Counted from the first letter of the stretch, positions 6,473-15,174 are shown. The stretch: 15,174 nucleotides of DNA from Betaproteobacteria bacterium (GCA_015655165.1 JAATFN010000221.1:1-15174); one strand, 5' to 3'. Notes: generated by a model not told the origin, from the sequence alone. Numbers and translations are program-made.

Positions 6473-7990
6473 ATGATGATATCTATAACAAATCCGGCGC
6501 CACGCGCCTTTCCCCCGAAATTGCGTTTGTTAACGACTCTACTGGCCGCTGCCGTATTGTCGGGTTGCGCTGTCGGTCCAGACTACCATCCAGTTCAACC
6601 GACATCATTGCCCAGCCAATGGGGAGAAGCCACAGGCAGTGCTACTGTCACAGCATTAAAGCTGACACGCTGGTGGGATAATTTCCAAGACCCTATTCTC
6701 ACACAACTCATTGAAGACGCCGTTGCAGGCAATCTTGATGTTGCAACAGCCAAAGTCAAGATTCGCGAAGCGCGTGCGACCTACGAACAAAGTACCGGCC
6801 AGTATTTCCCGTCATTGTCGATTGGCACGTCAGCCCAGCGCAGTGGTCGTGCTGCATCTTCCACAGGCACCCCTACAAACAGTTTCAATGCCGGCTTTGA
6901 TGCCAGCTGGGAAATCGACCTGTTTGGTGCCAACAGACGCAATGCTGAAGCTGCCGCTTATGGTGTTGATGCATCGGAAGAAGAATTGCGTTCAACCTTG
7001 CTGACCCTCATTGGCGATGTCGCATCCAACTATATCGATTTACGCGGTTATCAGGCACGGCTTGGTTATGCCAACAGTACCGCCGAATCCCAGCGTAAAA
7101 ATGCCGACCTCACCGAAATACGTTTTGACGCCGGTGCCATCTCTGCAGTCGATCTTGCCAGTGCGAAAGGACAAGCCAGTAATTCAGAAGCCACCATACC
7201 GACATTGCAAAGTGCTTATCTGGCATCGTTGCACCGTTTGAGTGTCTTGACAGGCAAGGCACCAACCGCATTAAACAGCCAATTACAAGTAGTCGCACCC
7301 GTGCCTACCCCAGAACTTCCTGTAGCCACAGGAGTACCCGCCGATATACTGCTTAACCGTCCTGACGTGCGTTTAGCCGAAAGACAACTGGCCCAGTCCA
7401 CTGCACGCATTGGCCAGGCCGAAGCAGCACGCTACCCATCAATTAGTTTAACCGGCAGTATTTCAACGTCAGCACTACAGTTTGGTGATTTAGCTAAAAG
7501 CTCGACCATTGGCTGGTCGTTTGGTCCGTCTATTACCGTTCCGCTCTTTAACGGTGGGCAATTAAAAGCCGCAGTCGAAATTGCCCGTGCACAACGTGAC
7601 CAGAATTTCCTGGCGTACCAGTCGACAGTACTCACCGCACTGGAGGATGTCGAAAATGCATTGGTGTCGCTAGCGCAAGAACAGATACGTCATGAAAAAC
7701 TGGCTGCCGCAACAAAATACTACCGTGAATCGGCAGAATTATCCCGTTCACTCTACCAGGTTGGATCAACCAGTTTTCTGGAGGTTTTAACAGCAGAACG
7801 CTCACTCTACTCTGCTGAAGACCCGCTCATTCAAAGCGAGGTCAACATCGCCAAAAACTATATTACGTTGAACAAGGCTTTGGGCGGTGGATGGAATGAG
7901 CCAGTCGATATGACGGTACCACGCATCGAAGACACAAAAGATGGCCCGCGTATCGTTGAGCAAAACGTCAGCCAGACTGTGAATCAATAG
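6473..7990 (+). CDS. Outer-membrane efflux lipoprotein, NodT/OprM (TolC-like) family
   Basis: 505 residues from ATG 6473. A basic N-terminus leads to a hydrophobic stretch and the lipobox LSGC (Cys at residue 32), followed by AVGPDYHPV, the signature start of mature NodT-type channels. The body holds two outer-membrane efflux repeats with helical pairs and conserved pieces such as SWEIDLFG, a Y/L-rich RLSVLTG segment, LLNRPDVRLAERQLAQSTARIG, ARYPSISLTGS, VPLFNGGQLKAAVEIARAQRDQ and LEDVENALV. The protein should be lipid-anchored and trimeric, forming the outer-membrane exit duct for MacAB, whose genes follow at 47 and 3 bases. Starts at 6434, 6455 and 6476 are also in frame, and none has a good Shine-Dalgarno. 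The frame is open back to 6197, but that adds sequence lying before the signal peptide. Two adjacent ATG codons (6473, 6476) make the exact start uncertain by one residue. Confidence 0.9.
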   Translation: MMISITNPAPRAFPPKLRLLTTLLAAAVLSGCAVGPDYHPVQPTSLPSQWGEATGSATVTALKLTRWWDNFQDPILTQLIEDAVAGNLDVATAKVKIREARATYEQSTGQYFPSLSIGTSAQRSGRAASSTGTPTNSFNAGFDASWEIDLFGANRRNAEAAAYGVDASEEELRSTLLTLIGDVASNYIDLRGYQARLGYANSTAESQRKNADLTEIRFDAGAISAVDLASAKGQASNSEATIPTLQSAYLASLHRLSVLTGKAPTALNSQLQVVAPVPTPELPVATGVPADILLNRPDVRLAERQLAQSTARIGQAEAARYPSISLTGSISTSALQFGDLAKSSTIGWSFGPSITVPLFNGGQLKAAVEIARAQRDQNFLAYQSTVLTALEDVENALVSLAQEQIRHEKLAAATKYYRESAELSRSLYQVGSTSFLEVLTAERSLYSAEDPLIQSEVNIAKNYITLNKALGGGWNEPVDMTVPRIEDTKDGPRIVEQNVSQTVNQ

Positions 7991-8037
7991 GCGCTATTGT
8001 TTGTATTAACACCATATTTGGGAATCACCGTATTACT

Positions 8038-9264
8038 ATGAAATTAGCTAGCTTGAATAAACGATGGATTAAACTGTCCGGTATCGGTTTACTGGTCATT
8101 ATAGTGTTGGCATTGGTTTTCAAAGATAAACTCTTTTCCAAACCAGCCACGAACCTGATGACGGCGACCATTGTCAAAGGCAATGTGGAAGATACGGTCT
8201 TGGCCAGTGGTACGTTAAAACCGATCGTACTGATTGCCGTCGGTGCACAGGTTTCAGGACGCATTACCGCACTGCATGTCACGTTAGGCCAAACCGTCAA
8301 AAAAGGCACGTTGTTAGCTGAAATCGATTCTGTGACACAGCAAAACAATCTAAAAACAACACAAGCAGCTTTAGCCAACACACGTGCCCAACTTGCCGAA
8401 AAACAAGCGTCATTAGTGTTGGCACAACAAACACTCGACCGCCAGAAGGTGATGATCAAAAAAAATGCGATTGCACAAGCTGATCTGGACTCTGCCCAAG
8501 CCGAAGTCAATACCAATATTGCCCAAATTGATGGCTTAAAAGCACAAATTATTGAAGCACAAGTTGCCGTTGACACGGCGAATGCAAATCTTGGCTACAC
8601 CAAAATTACTGCGCCAAAGGATGGTACCGTACTGGCTATCGTGAGCCAGGAAGGTCAAACCGTCAACGCGGCACAATCGGCACCGACCATTGTTGTACTT
8701 GGACAGCTCGATACGATGACCATTCGTGCAGAAATTTCCGAAGCCGATGTGGTGCGTGTCAAACCTGGCCAACAAGCCTATTTCACGATTTTAGGTAATC
8801 AAACCCAACGCTTCAATGCCTCACTGGAATCTATCGAACCTGCGCCAACATCGATTACCAGTGACAGCAGCATCAGTACATCAACCAGTTCTTCTTCGTC
8901 ATCATCAACGTCCACAACGGCCATTTATTACAATGGTATTTTCCATGTCGACAATACTGACCGTCAATTGCGCACTTACATGACAGCGGAAATCCACATC
9001 ATTATCGGTAGCGCCAAAGATGTATTGACGATTCCTTCTGCTGCACTTGGCAAAAAAGGCCAGGATGGCAAGTACATGGTGCGGGTAAAAGACAAGAAGG
9101 GAAACATCACACGACAACCAGTTGAAATTGGTTTGAATAACAAGATTACAGCTGAACTCAAATCCGGTCTTAATGAAGGTGACGAAGTTGTTACCGGCTT
9201 TAGTACACCCACTACAAGCGATACAACCCGCAATATGAATAACCGCCCACCGATGAGACTGTAA
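8038..9264 (+). CDS. macA: Periplasmic adaptor (membrane fusion protein) MacA
   Basis: 408 residues. One N-terminal membrane anchor (about 13-29) follows a basic start. Next is the first half of a lipoyl-like domain with VGAQVSGRITALHVTLGQTV (68-87), then a long alpha-hairpin or coiled coil (about 100-185) and the second half with YTKITAPKDGTVLAI (187-201). A beta-barrel domain and a C-terminal membrane-proximal domain complete it. A Ser/Thr-rich run at 271-294, with seven Ser in a row at 284-290, sits in the beta-barrel region just before AIYYNGIFHV; I recall comparable insertions in other proteobacterial MacA proteins, so it is probably a natural loop. MacA bridges MacB to the outer-membrane channel and stimulates MacB ATPase. 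Only a loosely spaced GGGAA precedes the ATG. The gene is intact and lies between the channel gene and a damaged macB, so as read it would be an adaptor without a working pump. Confidence 0.92.
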   Translation: MKLASLNKRWIKLSGIGLLVIIVLALVFKDKLFSKPATNLMTATIVKGNVEDTVLASGTLKPIVLIAVGAQVSGRITALHVTLGQTVKKGTLLAEIDSVTQQNNLKTTQAALANTRAQLAEKQASLVLAQQTLDRQKVMIKKNAIAQADLDSAQAEVNTNIAQIDGLKAQIIEAQVAVDTANANLGYTKITAPKDGTVLAIVSQEGQTVNAAQSAPTIVVLGQLDTMTIRAEISEADVVRVKPGQQAYFTILGNQTQRFNASLESIEPAPTSITSDSSISTSTSSSSSSSTSTTAIYYNGIFHVDNTDRQLRTYMTAEIHIIIGSAKDVLTIPSAALGKKGQDGKYMVRVKDKKGNITRQPVEIGLNNKITAELKSGLNEGDEVVTGFSTPTTSDTTRNMNNRPPMRL

Positions 9265-9267
9265 ACG

Positions 9268-11250
9268 ATGTCAGTACCGCTTATCCAGCTCACCCGGCTA
9301 AATCGTACCTTTCCAGCTGGCGAAGGAACCATTACGGTTTTAAAAGATATCAATCTGTCCATCGAGGAAGGCGAAATGGTCGCCATTGTCGGTTCATCCG
9401 GCTCTGGCAAATCGACCTTGATGAATATCCTGGGATGTCTTGACCGTCCGACTTCCGGCAGCTACAAAGTGAATGGTCGTGAAACCACGACATTAAACAT
9501 TGAAGAGTTTCCAGCACTGCGCCGCGAACATTTTGGCTTCATTTTCCAGCGCTATCATCTCTTGTCGGAATTAACCGCACTTGGCAATGTGGAAATTCCG
9601 GCCATTTATGCCGGTAAAACGCCGCAGGCGCGACAAGCACGTGCATCAGCACTACTCACGCGTCTTGGCATGGCAGAACGTGTCTAACATAAACCCGGCC
9701 AGCTCTCCGGTGGCCAACAGCAACGTGTCTCCATTGCACGTGCATTGATGAATGAAGCCAGTGTCATTCTCGCCGATGAACCGACAGGTGCATTGGATAC
9801 CCATAGCGGTGAAGAAGTCTTGCGCATTCTCGATGAATTGCATGCTGAAGGAAAAACGATCATTCTGGTCACACATGACATGTCTGTGGCAGCACGTGCA
9901 CAACGCATCATCGAAATCCGTGATGGCGAAATCATCTCGGACACCAGAAAACCTGCCACGGAAGTACTGCCAGTCGCCGCCCCCCCTAAACCGGCAACCC
10001 TGTTACAGAAAGCGCCTCAAGAAGACCGTGCCCATCTGTGGTCATCACTGACAACACGCTTTAAAGAAGCGTTAAAAATGGCATTACTGTCAATGAAGGC
10101 ACATCAGTTACGTACCTTTTTGACGATGCTGGGCATCATCATCGGGATTGCATCGGTTGTCTGTGTTGTCGCACTCGGTGAAGGGTCACGCCAGCAGGTA
10201 TTGGCCAACATCAGTAGTTTGGGTACCAATACACTGGAAATCTTTCCAGGAAAAAGTTTTGGAGATACGCGCTCAGCCAAAGTGACAACCTTGGTCATTT
10301 CCGACGCGCAACAGCTAGCCCAACAACCATACGTCGCCGCAGTCACACCGACTGTCTCCACATCGCTCACAATCCGCTACAACGCGATAGAAGCCAGTGC
10401 CCAGGTCAGTGGCGTCAGTGACCAATATTTCACGGCAAAGGGATCCAAACTGTCGATGGGTAATTTCTTCGATAGCGACAGTATTGAACGCATGACACAA
10501 GATGTTGTCATTGATGAAAACACCTATAAGGCCTTGTTTGACGGTGAAAACGACTCGCCCATTGGTAAAGTCATCCTGATTGGCAAAGTTCCCAGCCGCG
10601 TGATCGGCGTGATGCAACCGCAACAAGGCGGTTTTGGTTCCAGCCAGAACCTGTCTGTCTTTATGCCCTACACAACTGTTCAAGCACGTTTTTTAGGGAC
10701 ATCATCGTTGCGTAGTATTACTGTTCGGGTCAATGACGACACCGCCACTGCGTTAGCAGAACAAGCGGTGACACAGTTTCTGACTGAACGCCATGGCGTC
10801 AAAGATTTCACGATTCTCAATACTGACGACATTCGTAAAACGATCACCAGTACAACTGAAACCCTGACACTCCTGATTTCCTCGATTGCAATTATTTCGC
10901 TGTTAGTCGGTGGTATTGGCGTGATGAACATCATGCTTGTATCGGTGTCTGAACGTGTGGGCGAGATCGGGGTACGTATGGCCGTGGGTGCGCGACAAAG
11001 TGATATCTTGCAGCAATTCTTGATTGAAGCTGTTCTGGTCTGTCTGATTGGCGGGACACTCGGTATTTTGCTGGCATTAAGTTTTGGTGTGGTGTTCTCG
11101 ATGCTCGGCTCTTCATTCACACTGATCTATTCGACAGCATCGATTGTCCTTGCATTCCTCTGCTCCAGCCTGATTGGCATCGTGTTCGGTTATCTGCCGG
11201 CACGCAATGCTTCACAACTCGATCCAGTCGTAGCCCTTGCCAGAAACTGA
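9268..11250 (+). pseudogene. macB: macB, MacB-type ABC exporter interrupted by an in-frame TAA at codon 140
   Basis: The full frame is 661 codons, near the 648 residues of E. coli MacB. The first 139 codons hold Walker [10 protein letters not shown] (42-50) and the Q-loop Gln94. TAA at 9685-9687 follows MAERV. In the same frame come the signature LSGGQ (146-150), Walker B VILADE (166-171), H-loop His203, membrane helix 1 (about 282-305), the periplasmic MacB domain, and three C-terminal helices starting near 533 with the FtsX/MacB segment [23 protein letters not shown]. There is no frameshift and no other damage. Homologues have an acidic or polar residue here, so a single change from GAA or CAA to TAA would explain it. 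As read, one piece has Walker A without the signature and the other the reverse, so neither can form a normal ATP site. No ribosome site precedes the ATG at 9748. The gene starts three bases after macA. Sequencing error, true inactivation and stop suppression are all possible. Confidence 0.88.
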
Positions 11251-11287
11251 CGTGCAGTTTCAGTAAATATACTTCGCTTGGCCCCCC

Positions 11288-11329
11288 TACCTTTCAAGTA
11301 TTGGACTTCTACCCAAAACTTGAAAGGTA
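11288..11329. repeat. Long perfect hairpin between macB and the MerR operon
   Basis: Arms TACCTTTCAAGT (11288-11299) and ACTTGAAAGGTA (11318-11329) are perfectly complementary. Inside them, after one A-A mismatch, TTGG (11301-11304) pairs with CCAA (11313-11316) around an 8-base loop. There is no T-run on the plus-strand side and only a C-run on the left, so it is not a standard terminator. It may stabilise or end the macAB transcript, or be an operator or repeat-family element. Confidence 0.7.
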
Positions 11330-11418
11330 TCCTATGTGATATGAAACCCACACCGCTCGTGCCAGTCGTCTTTCTTGTCACACAGTCTGAATACACATTA
11401 AAAAGTAGTATATTGCTA

Positions 11419-11449
11419 TTGACTTAGTGTGTGCTCTAACTTTTAGACT
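11419..11449 (+). promoter_or_regulatory. MerR-type promoter with 19-bp spacer, probably autoregulated
   Basis: TTGACT (11419-11424) and TAGACT (11444-11449) are separated by 19 bases instead of 17, the hallmark of promoters activated by MerR-family proteins. The spacer carries a partial dyad, TTAG (11424-11427) against CTAA (11436-11439). It stands directly in front of the merR-like gene and its aldo/keto reductase partner. The expected transcription start, about seven bases after the -10, falls on or next to ATG 11457. Confidence 0.72.
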
Positions 11450-11456
11450 GCTTCAA

Positions 11457-11876
11457 ATGACAACGTTACTGACCATTCAGCAAACTGCAGATGCAACCGG
11501 ACTAACTGCGCATACTTTGCGTTATTACGAACGGATTGGACTGTTGGATCCCATTACAAGAAAAGACAACAAGCATCGCTTGTACCGGGAAGAAGATATT
11601 GTCTGGATACAATTTTTATTGAAATTGCGTGCCACCGGACTACCCATCCGGCATATGTTGCGTTATGCCGAATTGCGCCGTCAGGGCAATTCATTGGCCA
11701 GTGTGTCATTACGGAAAAAATTGCTTGAACAGCATACCCTTTCCGTTAAAGAAACGATTGATGAACTACAGGGCAACATGACTATCCTGCTTAAAAAGAT
11801 AGCCATGTATGAAGCCATCGAAGCTGAATTGTCTGTAGGCGTCAATACTGATCAACTCGCACACAAGGATCTCTAA
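11457..11876 (+). CDS. MerR family transcriptional regulator (AdhR-like)
   Basis: 139 residues from ATG 11457. The winged-helix DNA-binding domain begins [26 protein letters not shown] (numbers 5-30), followed by a wing with [17 protein letters not shown] and a C-terminal dimerisation coiled coil (about 82-120). The layout resembles B. subtilis AdhR, an aldehyde-responsive MerR protein, but no cysteine is present; by my alignment Lys56 stands where AdhR has Cys52. Thiol-based sensing of aldehydes is therefore unlikely here. An upstream in-frame start at 11427 would lie inside the promoter spacer and is rejected. With the predicted transcription start at or beside the ATG, the mRNA would be leaderless or nearly so. 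The stop is one base before the aldo/keto reductase ATG, so the two form an operon, and the regulator probably controls its own promoter and the reductase. The inducer is unknown. Confidence 0.88.
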   Translation: MTTLLTIQQTADATGLTAHTLRYYERIGLLDPITRKDNKHRLYREEDIVWIQFLLKLRATGLPIRHMLRYAELRRQGNSLASVSLRKKLLEQHTLSVKETIDELQGNMTILLKKIAMYEAIEAELSVGVNTDQLAHKDL

Positions 11877-11877
11877 C

Positions 11878-12894
<1,017 letters not shown>

Positions 12895-12901
12895 ACTGCG
12901 A

Positions 12902-12960
12902 TTGGTTCAACCTCATCTGACAGCCTCTACTCTTAGTGGTGCTGTCAGATGTTAAACCAA
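12902..12960. terminator. Long imperfect hairpin between convergent genes, possible bidirectional terminator
   Basis: The core arms CATCTGACAGC (12914-12924) and GCTGTCAGATG (12941-12951) pair perfectly. After a small bulge the pairing continues outwards with TTGGTT and AAC on the left against GTT and AACCAA on the right. One C-A mismatch in plus-strand RNA becomes a G-U pair in minus-strand RNA. It fills the gap between the aldo/keto reductase stop and the convergent dehydrogenase stop. No U-tract follows on either strand, so any termination would be atypical. Confidence 0.5.
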
Positions 12961-12989
12961 CTATCTGTTGTAACGCACTGAATACCTGT

Positions 12990-13769
12990 CTAACGATAGA
13001 CAATACCACCATCGGTCAAAATCGATTGGCCAGTGATGTAGTCTGAATCTGGACCGGCCAGATAAGAGACCAAGGCCGCGACATCTTCTGGTGTCTGTGC
13101 ACGTCCTAAAGCAATACCATCGACAAATTTCTTGTAGGTTTCGCCTTTCTTGGAACCGGTAATTTCAGCAAAACGGGCATCAATTTCTTCCCACATTGTG
13201 GTACCAACAATACCAGGACAATACGCATTGACAGTAATGCCATGACTTGCATATTCTTTGGCTGAAGCCTGTGTCAAAGCGCGTACGGCAAATTTGGTCG
13301 ATGAATAAATCCCGAGCATTGCAAAGCCGTCGTGACCGGCAATCGAACAGGCATTAATGATCTTGCCTTTTTGCTTGCGCTCGATAAATTTCTTGGCTGC
13401 CGCCTGTATGCCCCACAACGTACCTTGTACATTGATGCGGTAAATACGTTCTACCTCTTCTTCTGTCACATCCGAAATCGGTTGTACCTGCGCGATACCA
13501 GCGTTATTGACGATGATATCAAATCCACCCAATGCTTTTTCCGCATGATCAATTGCCGCATAGACCTCGGCCCGCTTGCCGACATCTGCAACAAATGTAG
13601 TGACACGCCGTCCTAATGCTTCGATTTCTTTGGCAACTTCAGCAAGCTTGTCGGCCTTGACATCAACGAGGGCAAGATTCGCACCATCTTTGGCAAGTCG
13701 CAATGCAATACCGCGGCCGATCCCTTGGCCAGCACCAGTCACTAATGCTACTTTATTCTCGATAGACAT
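12990..13769 (-). CDS. budC: Short-chain dehydrogenase: acetoin(diacetyl) reductase / butanediol dehydrogenase
   Basis: 259 residues of classical short-chain dehydrogenase type. The nucleotide motif TGAGQGIG is at 11-18, Asp36 after the second strand suggests NAD(H) preference, NNAG is at 88-91, and the catalytic set is Asn113, Ser142, Tyr155 and Lys159. Family-specific pieces match BudC-type acetoin reductases as I recall Klebsiella Bud[43 protein letters not shown], and the C-terminal [15 protein letters not shown]. The reaction is reversible NADH-dependent reduction of diacetyl and acetoin to acetoin and 2,3-butanediol; stereochemistry cannot be told. The start is ATG 13769, seven bases after AAGGA; the longer frame to 13799 runs through the hairpin and is rejected. 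It lies 70 bases downstream of the aldehyde dehydrogenase gene on the same strand, probably cotranscribed. No acetolactate synthase or decarboxylase gene is in view, so a fermentative butanediol pathway is not shown. Confidence 0.85.
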   Translation of the reverse strand: MSIENKVALVTGAGQGIGRGIALRLAKDGANLALVDVKADKLAEVAKEIEALGRRVTTFVADVGKRAEVYAAIDHAEKALGGFDIIVNNAGIAQVQPISDVTEEEVERIYRINVQGTLWGIQAAAKKFIERKQKGKIINACSIAGHDGFAMLGIYSSTKFAVRALTQASAKEYASHGITVNAYCPGIVGTTMWEEIDARFAEITGSKKGETYKKFVDGIALGRAQTPEDVAALVSYLAGPDSDYITGQSILTDGGIVYR

Positions 13770-13785
13770 ATCTGATTCCTTGATG

Positions 13786-13817
13786 ATTGGAAAAGACAAT
13801 CTCTTGTCTTTTCCAAT
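13786..13817 (-). promoter_or_regulatory. Perfect 14-bp-arm hairpin just upstream of the dehydrogenase ribosome site
   Basis: ATTGGAAAAGACAA (13786-13799) and TTGTCTTTTCCAAT (13804-13817) are perfectly complementary around a 4-base loop. In the minus-strand transcript it falls between the aldehyde dehydrogenase stop and the next gene, ending four bases before its AAGGA. No U-tract follows, so it is more likely an mRNA processing or stabilising stem, a translation-control element or a palindromic operator than a terminator. Confidence 0.7.
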
Positions 13818-13839
13818 ATGAGACTAATTTGGCGCTACC

Positions 13840-15174
13840 TTAGAAAGGTGCGTCGATATCGACAACATCAATGAGTTTGTGATTCACAAATTCTTTAATG
13901 CCCAGTCCGAGCAATTCCCGGCCGAAACCGGAACGGCGTACACCACCGAACGGCAAATCGGCTTTGACCATTGTTGGGTGGTTGACAAACACCATCCCAG
14001 TCGAAATCTTGCGGGCGACTTTTTCCCCGTTCTTGGTATCTGTTGTAAAGACTGAACCACCTAGGCCAAATGGTGAATCATTGGCAATGCGAATCGCATC
14101 GGCTTCGTCTTTGGCACCGAACAGCAAAGAGACAGGACCAAAAAATTCCCAATAACGTGCCGGATTGTCCTCTGCAACATCAGTCAACATTGTCGGTTGG
14201 ACAAATGCGCCCTTGGTTGGTACTTTAGGACCGACTTCAACTGCTGTTGCGCCCAATTCGACAGCCTTACGGATTTTTGCTTTTACTTCGTCGGCAGCTT
14301 CCTGAGACGACAATGGTGCCAATGTTGTTGCACTGTCGAATGGATCTCCGGCACGCAACTCCGATACGCCATTGATATATTGCGACAAGAACTCGTCATA
14401 CACTTTTGTATCAATAATCATGCGTTTGGAAGACACGCACACTTGACCACCATTCCAGTGGCGGCCAAATACCGCCCATTTGACTGTTTTTGGCAGATCG
14501 GCATCGGCCAACACAACAAATGCATCCGCACCACCCAACTCCAGTGTCGATTTCTTCAACGCTTTACCGGCTTGTGATGCGACAACAGCACCGGCACCTT
14601 CAGAACCTGTCAATGCAACACCTTGTACACGCGGATCATTTAAAATCAATTCGATTTGTGAACGTGTTGCATACAGGTTTTTGAATGCACCTTGTGGCAA
14701 GCCGGCGTCGCGCATCAAGCCTTCAAAAGCTGCAGCACTTTGCGGTACGTTCGATGCATGTTTCAACAAAATCGTATTACCGGCAGATAACTGTGGCGCA
14801 ATAATACGTGCGATCTGGTAATACGGAAAATTCCACGGTTCAATCGCAAGTAACACACCGAGAGGGTCATGCACAATGACGGCCTTACCTTCTGCGGGAC
14901 TTGCAACCGGAATGGTTTCAGGTGCCAGCAATTGCTCTGCGTTGTTAGCGTAATACTCGAAAATTTCTGCAGATAATTCAACTTCGGCTTTGGCTTCTGC
15001 TGTCACTTTACCCATTTCAAGGGTCAACAATTTGGCATAGGCATCTGCATTGTCGCGCAGAATCGTTGCCGCTTTTTTCATGACCTGTGCGCGTTGCGCA
15101 AAAGGTGCCTCTTTCCAGGCAAGAAATGCATTATGTGCATGGTCGATGGCACTGACGACTTCTGCGTCAGTTGC
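13840..15174 (-). CDS. NAD(P)-dependent aldehyde dehydrogenase, succinate-semialdehyde type (5' end outside window)
   Basis: The frame continues upstream of the ATG at 15081 to the window edge with 31 further family-like codons (containing AIDHAHNAFLAWKEAPFAQR), so the true start lies outside. The 444 visible residues lack only the extreme N-terminus of a protein of about 455-460. Motifs include EPWNFPYYQ (cofactor and substrate site), LLKHASNVP, the cofactor glycine region LTGSEGAGAVVASQAG, the general base Glu in LELGGADAF and the nucleophile Cys in GGQVCVSSKR. EFFGPVSLLF and the ending LPFGGVRRSGFGRELLGLGIKEFVN follow. This order resembles E. coli Sad (YneI) and lactobacillar succinate-semialdehyde dehydrogenases. 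It should oxidise a short aldehyde acid such as succinate semialdehyde to the acid; other aldehydes are possible. It lies upstream of, and probably in one operon with, the acetoin/butanediol dehydrogenase gene. Confidence 0.9.
   Translation of the reverse strand, partial: ATDAEVVSAIDHAHNAFLAWKEAPFAQRAQVMKKAATILRDNADAYAKLLTLEMGKVTAEAKAEVELSAEIFEYYANNAEQLLAPETIPVASPAEGKAVIVHDPLGVLLAIEPWNFPYYQIARIIAPQLSAGNTILLKHASNVPQSAAAFEGLMRDAGLPQGAFKNLYATRSQIELILNDPRVQGVALTGSEGAGAVVASQAGKALKKSTLELGGADAFVVLADADLPKTVKWAVFGRHWNGGQVCVSSKRMIIDTKVYDEFLSQYINGVSELRAGDPFDSATTLAPLSSQEAADEVKAKIRKAVELGATAVEVGPKVPTKGAFVQPTMLTDVAEDNPARYWEFFGPVSLLFGAKDEADAIRIANDSPFGLGGSVFTTDTKNGEKVARKISTGMVFVNHPTMVKADLPFGGVRRSGFGRELLGLGIKEFVNHKLIDVVDIDAPF

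Noticed and set aside
8025..8576. 183-residue minus-strand ORF
   Set aside because: It lies wholly opposite macA, whose motifs are unambiguous; the Ser/Ala/Cys-rich translation is typical of a shadow frame.
8905..8912. The Ser/Thr run in MacA as a frameshift artefact
   Set aside because: The frame and family motifs resume directly after it, and I recall similar Ser-rich loops in other proteobacterial MacA proteins.
10680..11120. 146-residue minus-strand ORF
   Set aside because: Antisense to the MacB permease domain, no motif.
9268..11250. A frameshift as the cause of the split macB
   Set aside because: Both parts are in the same frame and flank a TAA with no gain or loss of bases; a substitution explains it.
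9748..11250. A separately translated half-transporter from ATG 9748
   Set aside because: No ribosome site precedes it, and it would start inside the ABC domain after the signature motif.
13770..13799. Longer N-terminus of the butanediol dehydrogenase
   Set aside because: The extension passes through the hairpin and the ribosome site; ATG 13769 has AAGGA at proper spacing and matches the family start.
12990..15174. A complete 2,3-butanediol pathway operon
   Set aside because: Only the reductase and an aldehyde dehydrogenase are present; no acetolactate synthase or decarboxylase gene is in the window.

Overview
The window is bacterial and most likely from a Gram-negative proteobacterium of the beta or gamma class with a moderate GC content. 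It carries an RhlE-type DEAD-box helicase, close relatives of E. coli Fsr and PaeA/YtfL, and a tripartite efflux set with a NodT-type outer-membrane lipoprotein. The last two genes, an acetoin/butanediol dehydrogenase and a succinate-semialdehyde-type aldehyde dehydrogenase, also resemble forms I know from enteric bacteria and lactobacilli, so genus-level placement is not safe. Genes are tightly packed with no tRNA, rRNA, insertion sequence, CRISPR array or phage gene in view.

Layout. The 3' end of rhlE (1-903, +) runs into a bidirectional terminator, followed by five 13-bp tandem repeats. A DHA2-type MFS exporter (1066-2451, -) diverges from a small protein with two TM2 domains (2652-3080, +). 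That protein converges on a PaeA-like CNNM/CBS membrane protein (3118-4467, -). A 398-bp stretch without a recognisable gene ends in a strand-specific terminator serving fsr (4928-6169, -). A 303-bp divergent control region separates fsr from a plus-strand efflux operon: NodT-type outer-membrane channel (6473-7990), macA (8038-9264) and macB (9268-11250). The macB frame is cut by an in-frame TAA at codon 140. Next come a strong hairpin, a MerR-type promoter, a MerR regulator (11457-11876) and an aldo/keto reductase (11878-12894). The window closes with two minus-strand genes, an aldehyde dehydrogenase cut by the window edge (13840-15174) and a butanediol/acetoin dehydrogenase (12990-13769), separated by a perfect 14-bp-arm hairpin.

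How the genes fit together. The centre is an export block: fsr on one side and a complete-looking MacAB pump with its own outer-membrane channel on the other, sharing a control region with four GTAC motifs spaced exactly 10 bp apart and a 32-codon small ORF behind a strong ribosome binding site. The pump should be inactive as read, because the stop separates Walker A from the ABC signature and Walker B. The right-hand part is redox and aldehyde metabolism: a self-regulated MerR/aldo-keto reductase pair and an aldehyde dehydrogenase/acetoin reductase pair.

I see no clear candidate for a wholly new multi-gene system. The points most worth checking are the macB nonsense codon, the phased GTAC array with its small upstream ORF, the apparently leaderless MerR gene, and several well-formed intergenic hairpins lacking the U-tract of ordinary terminators.
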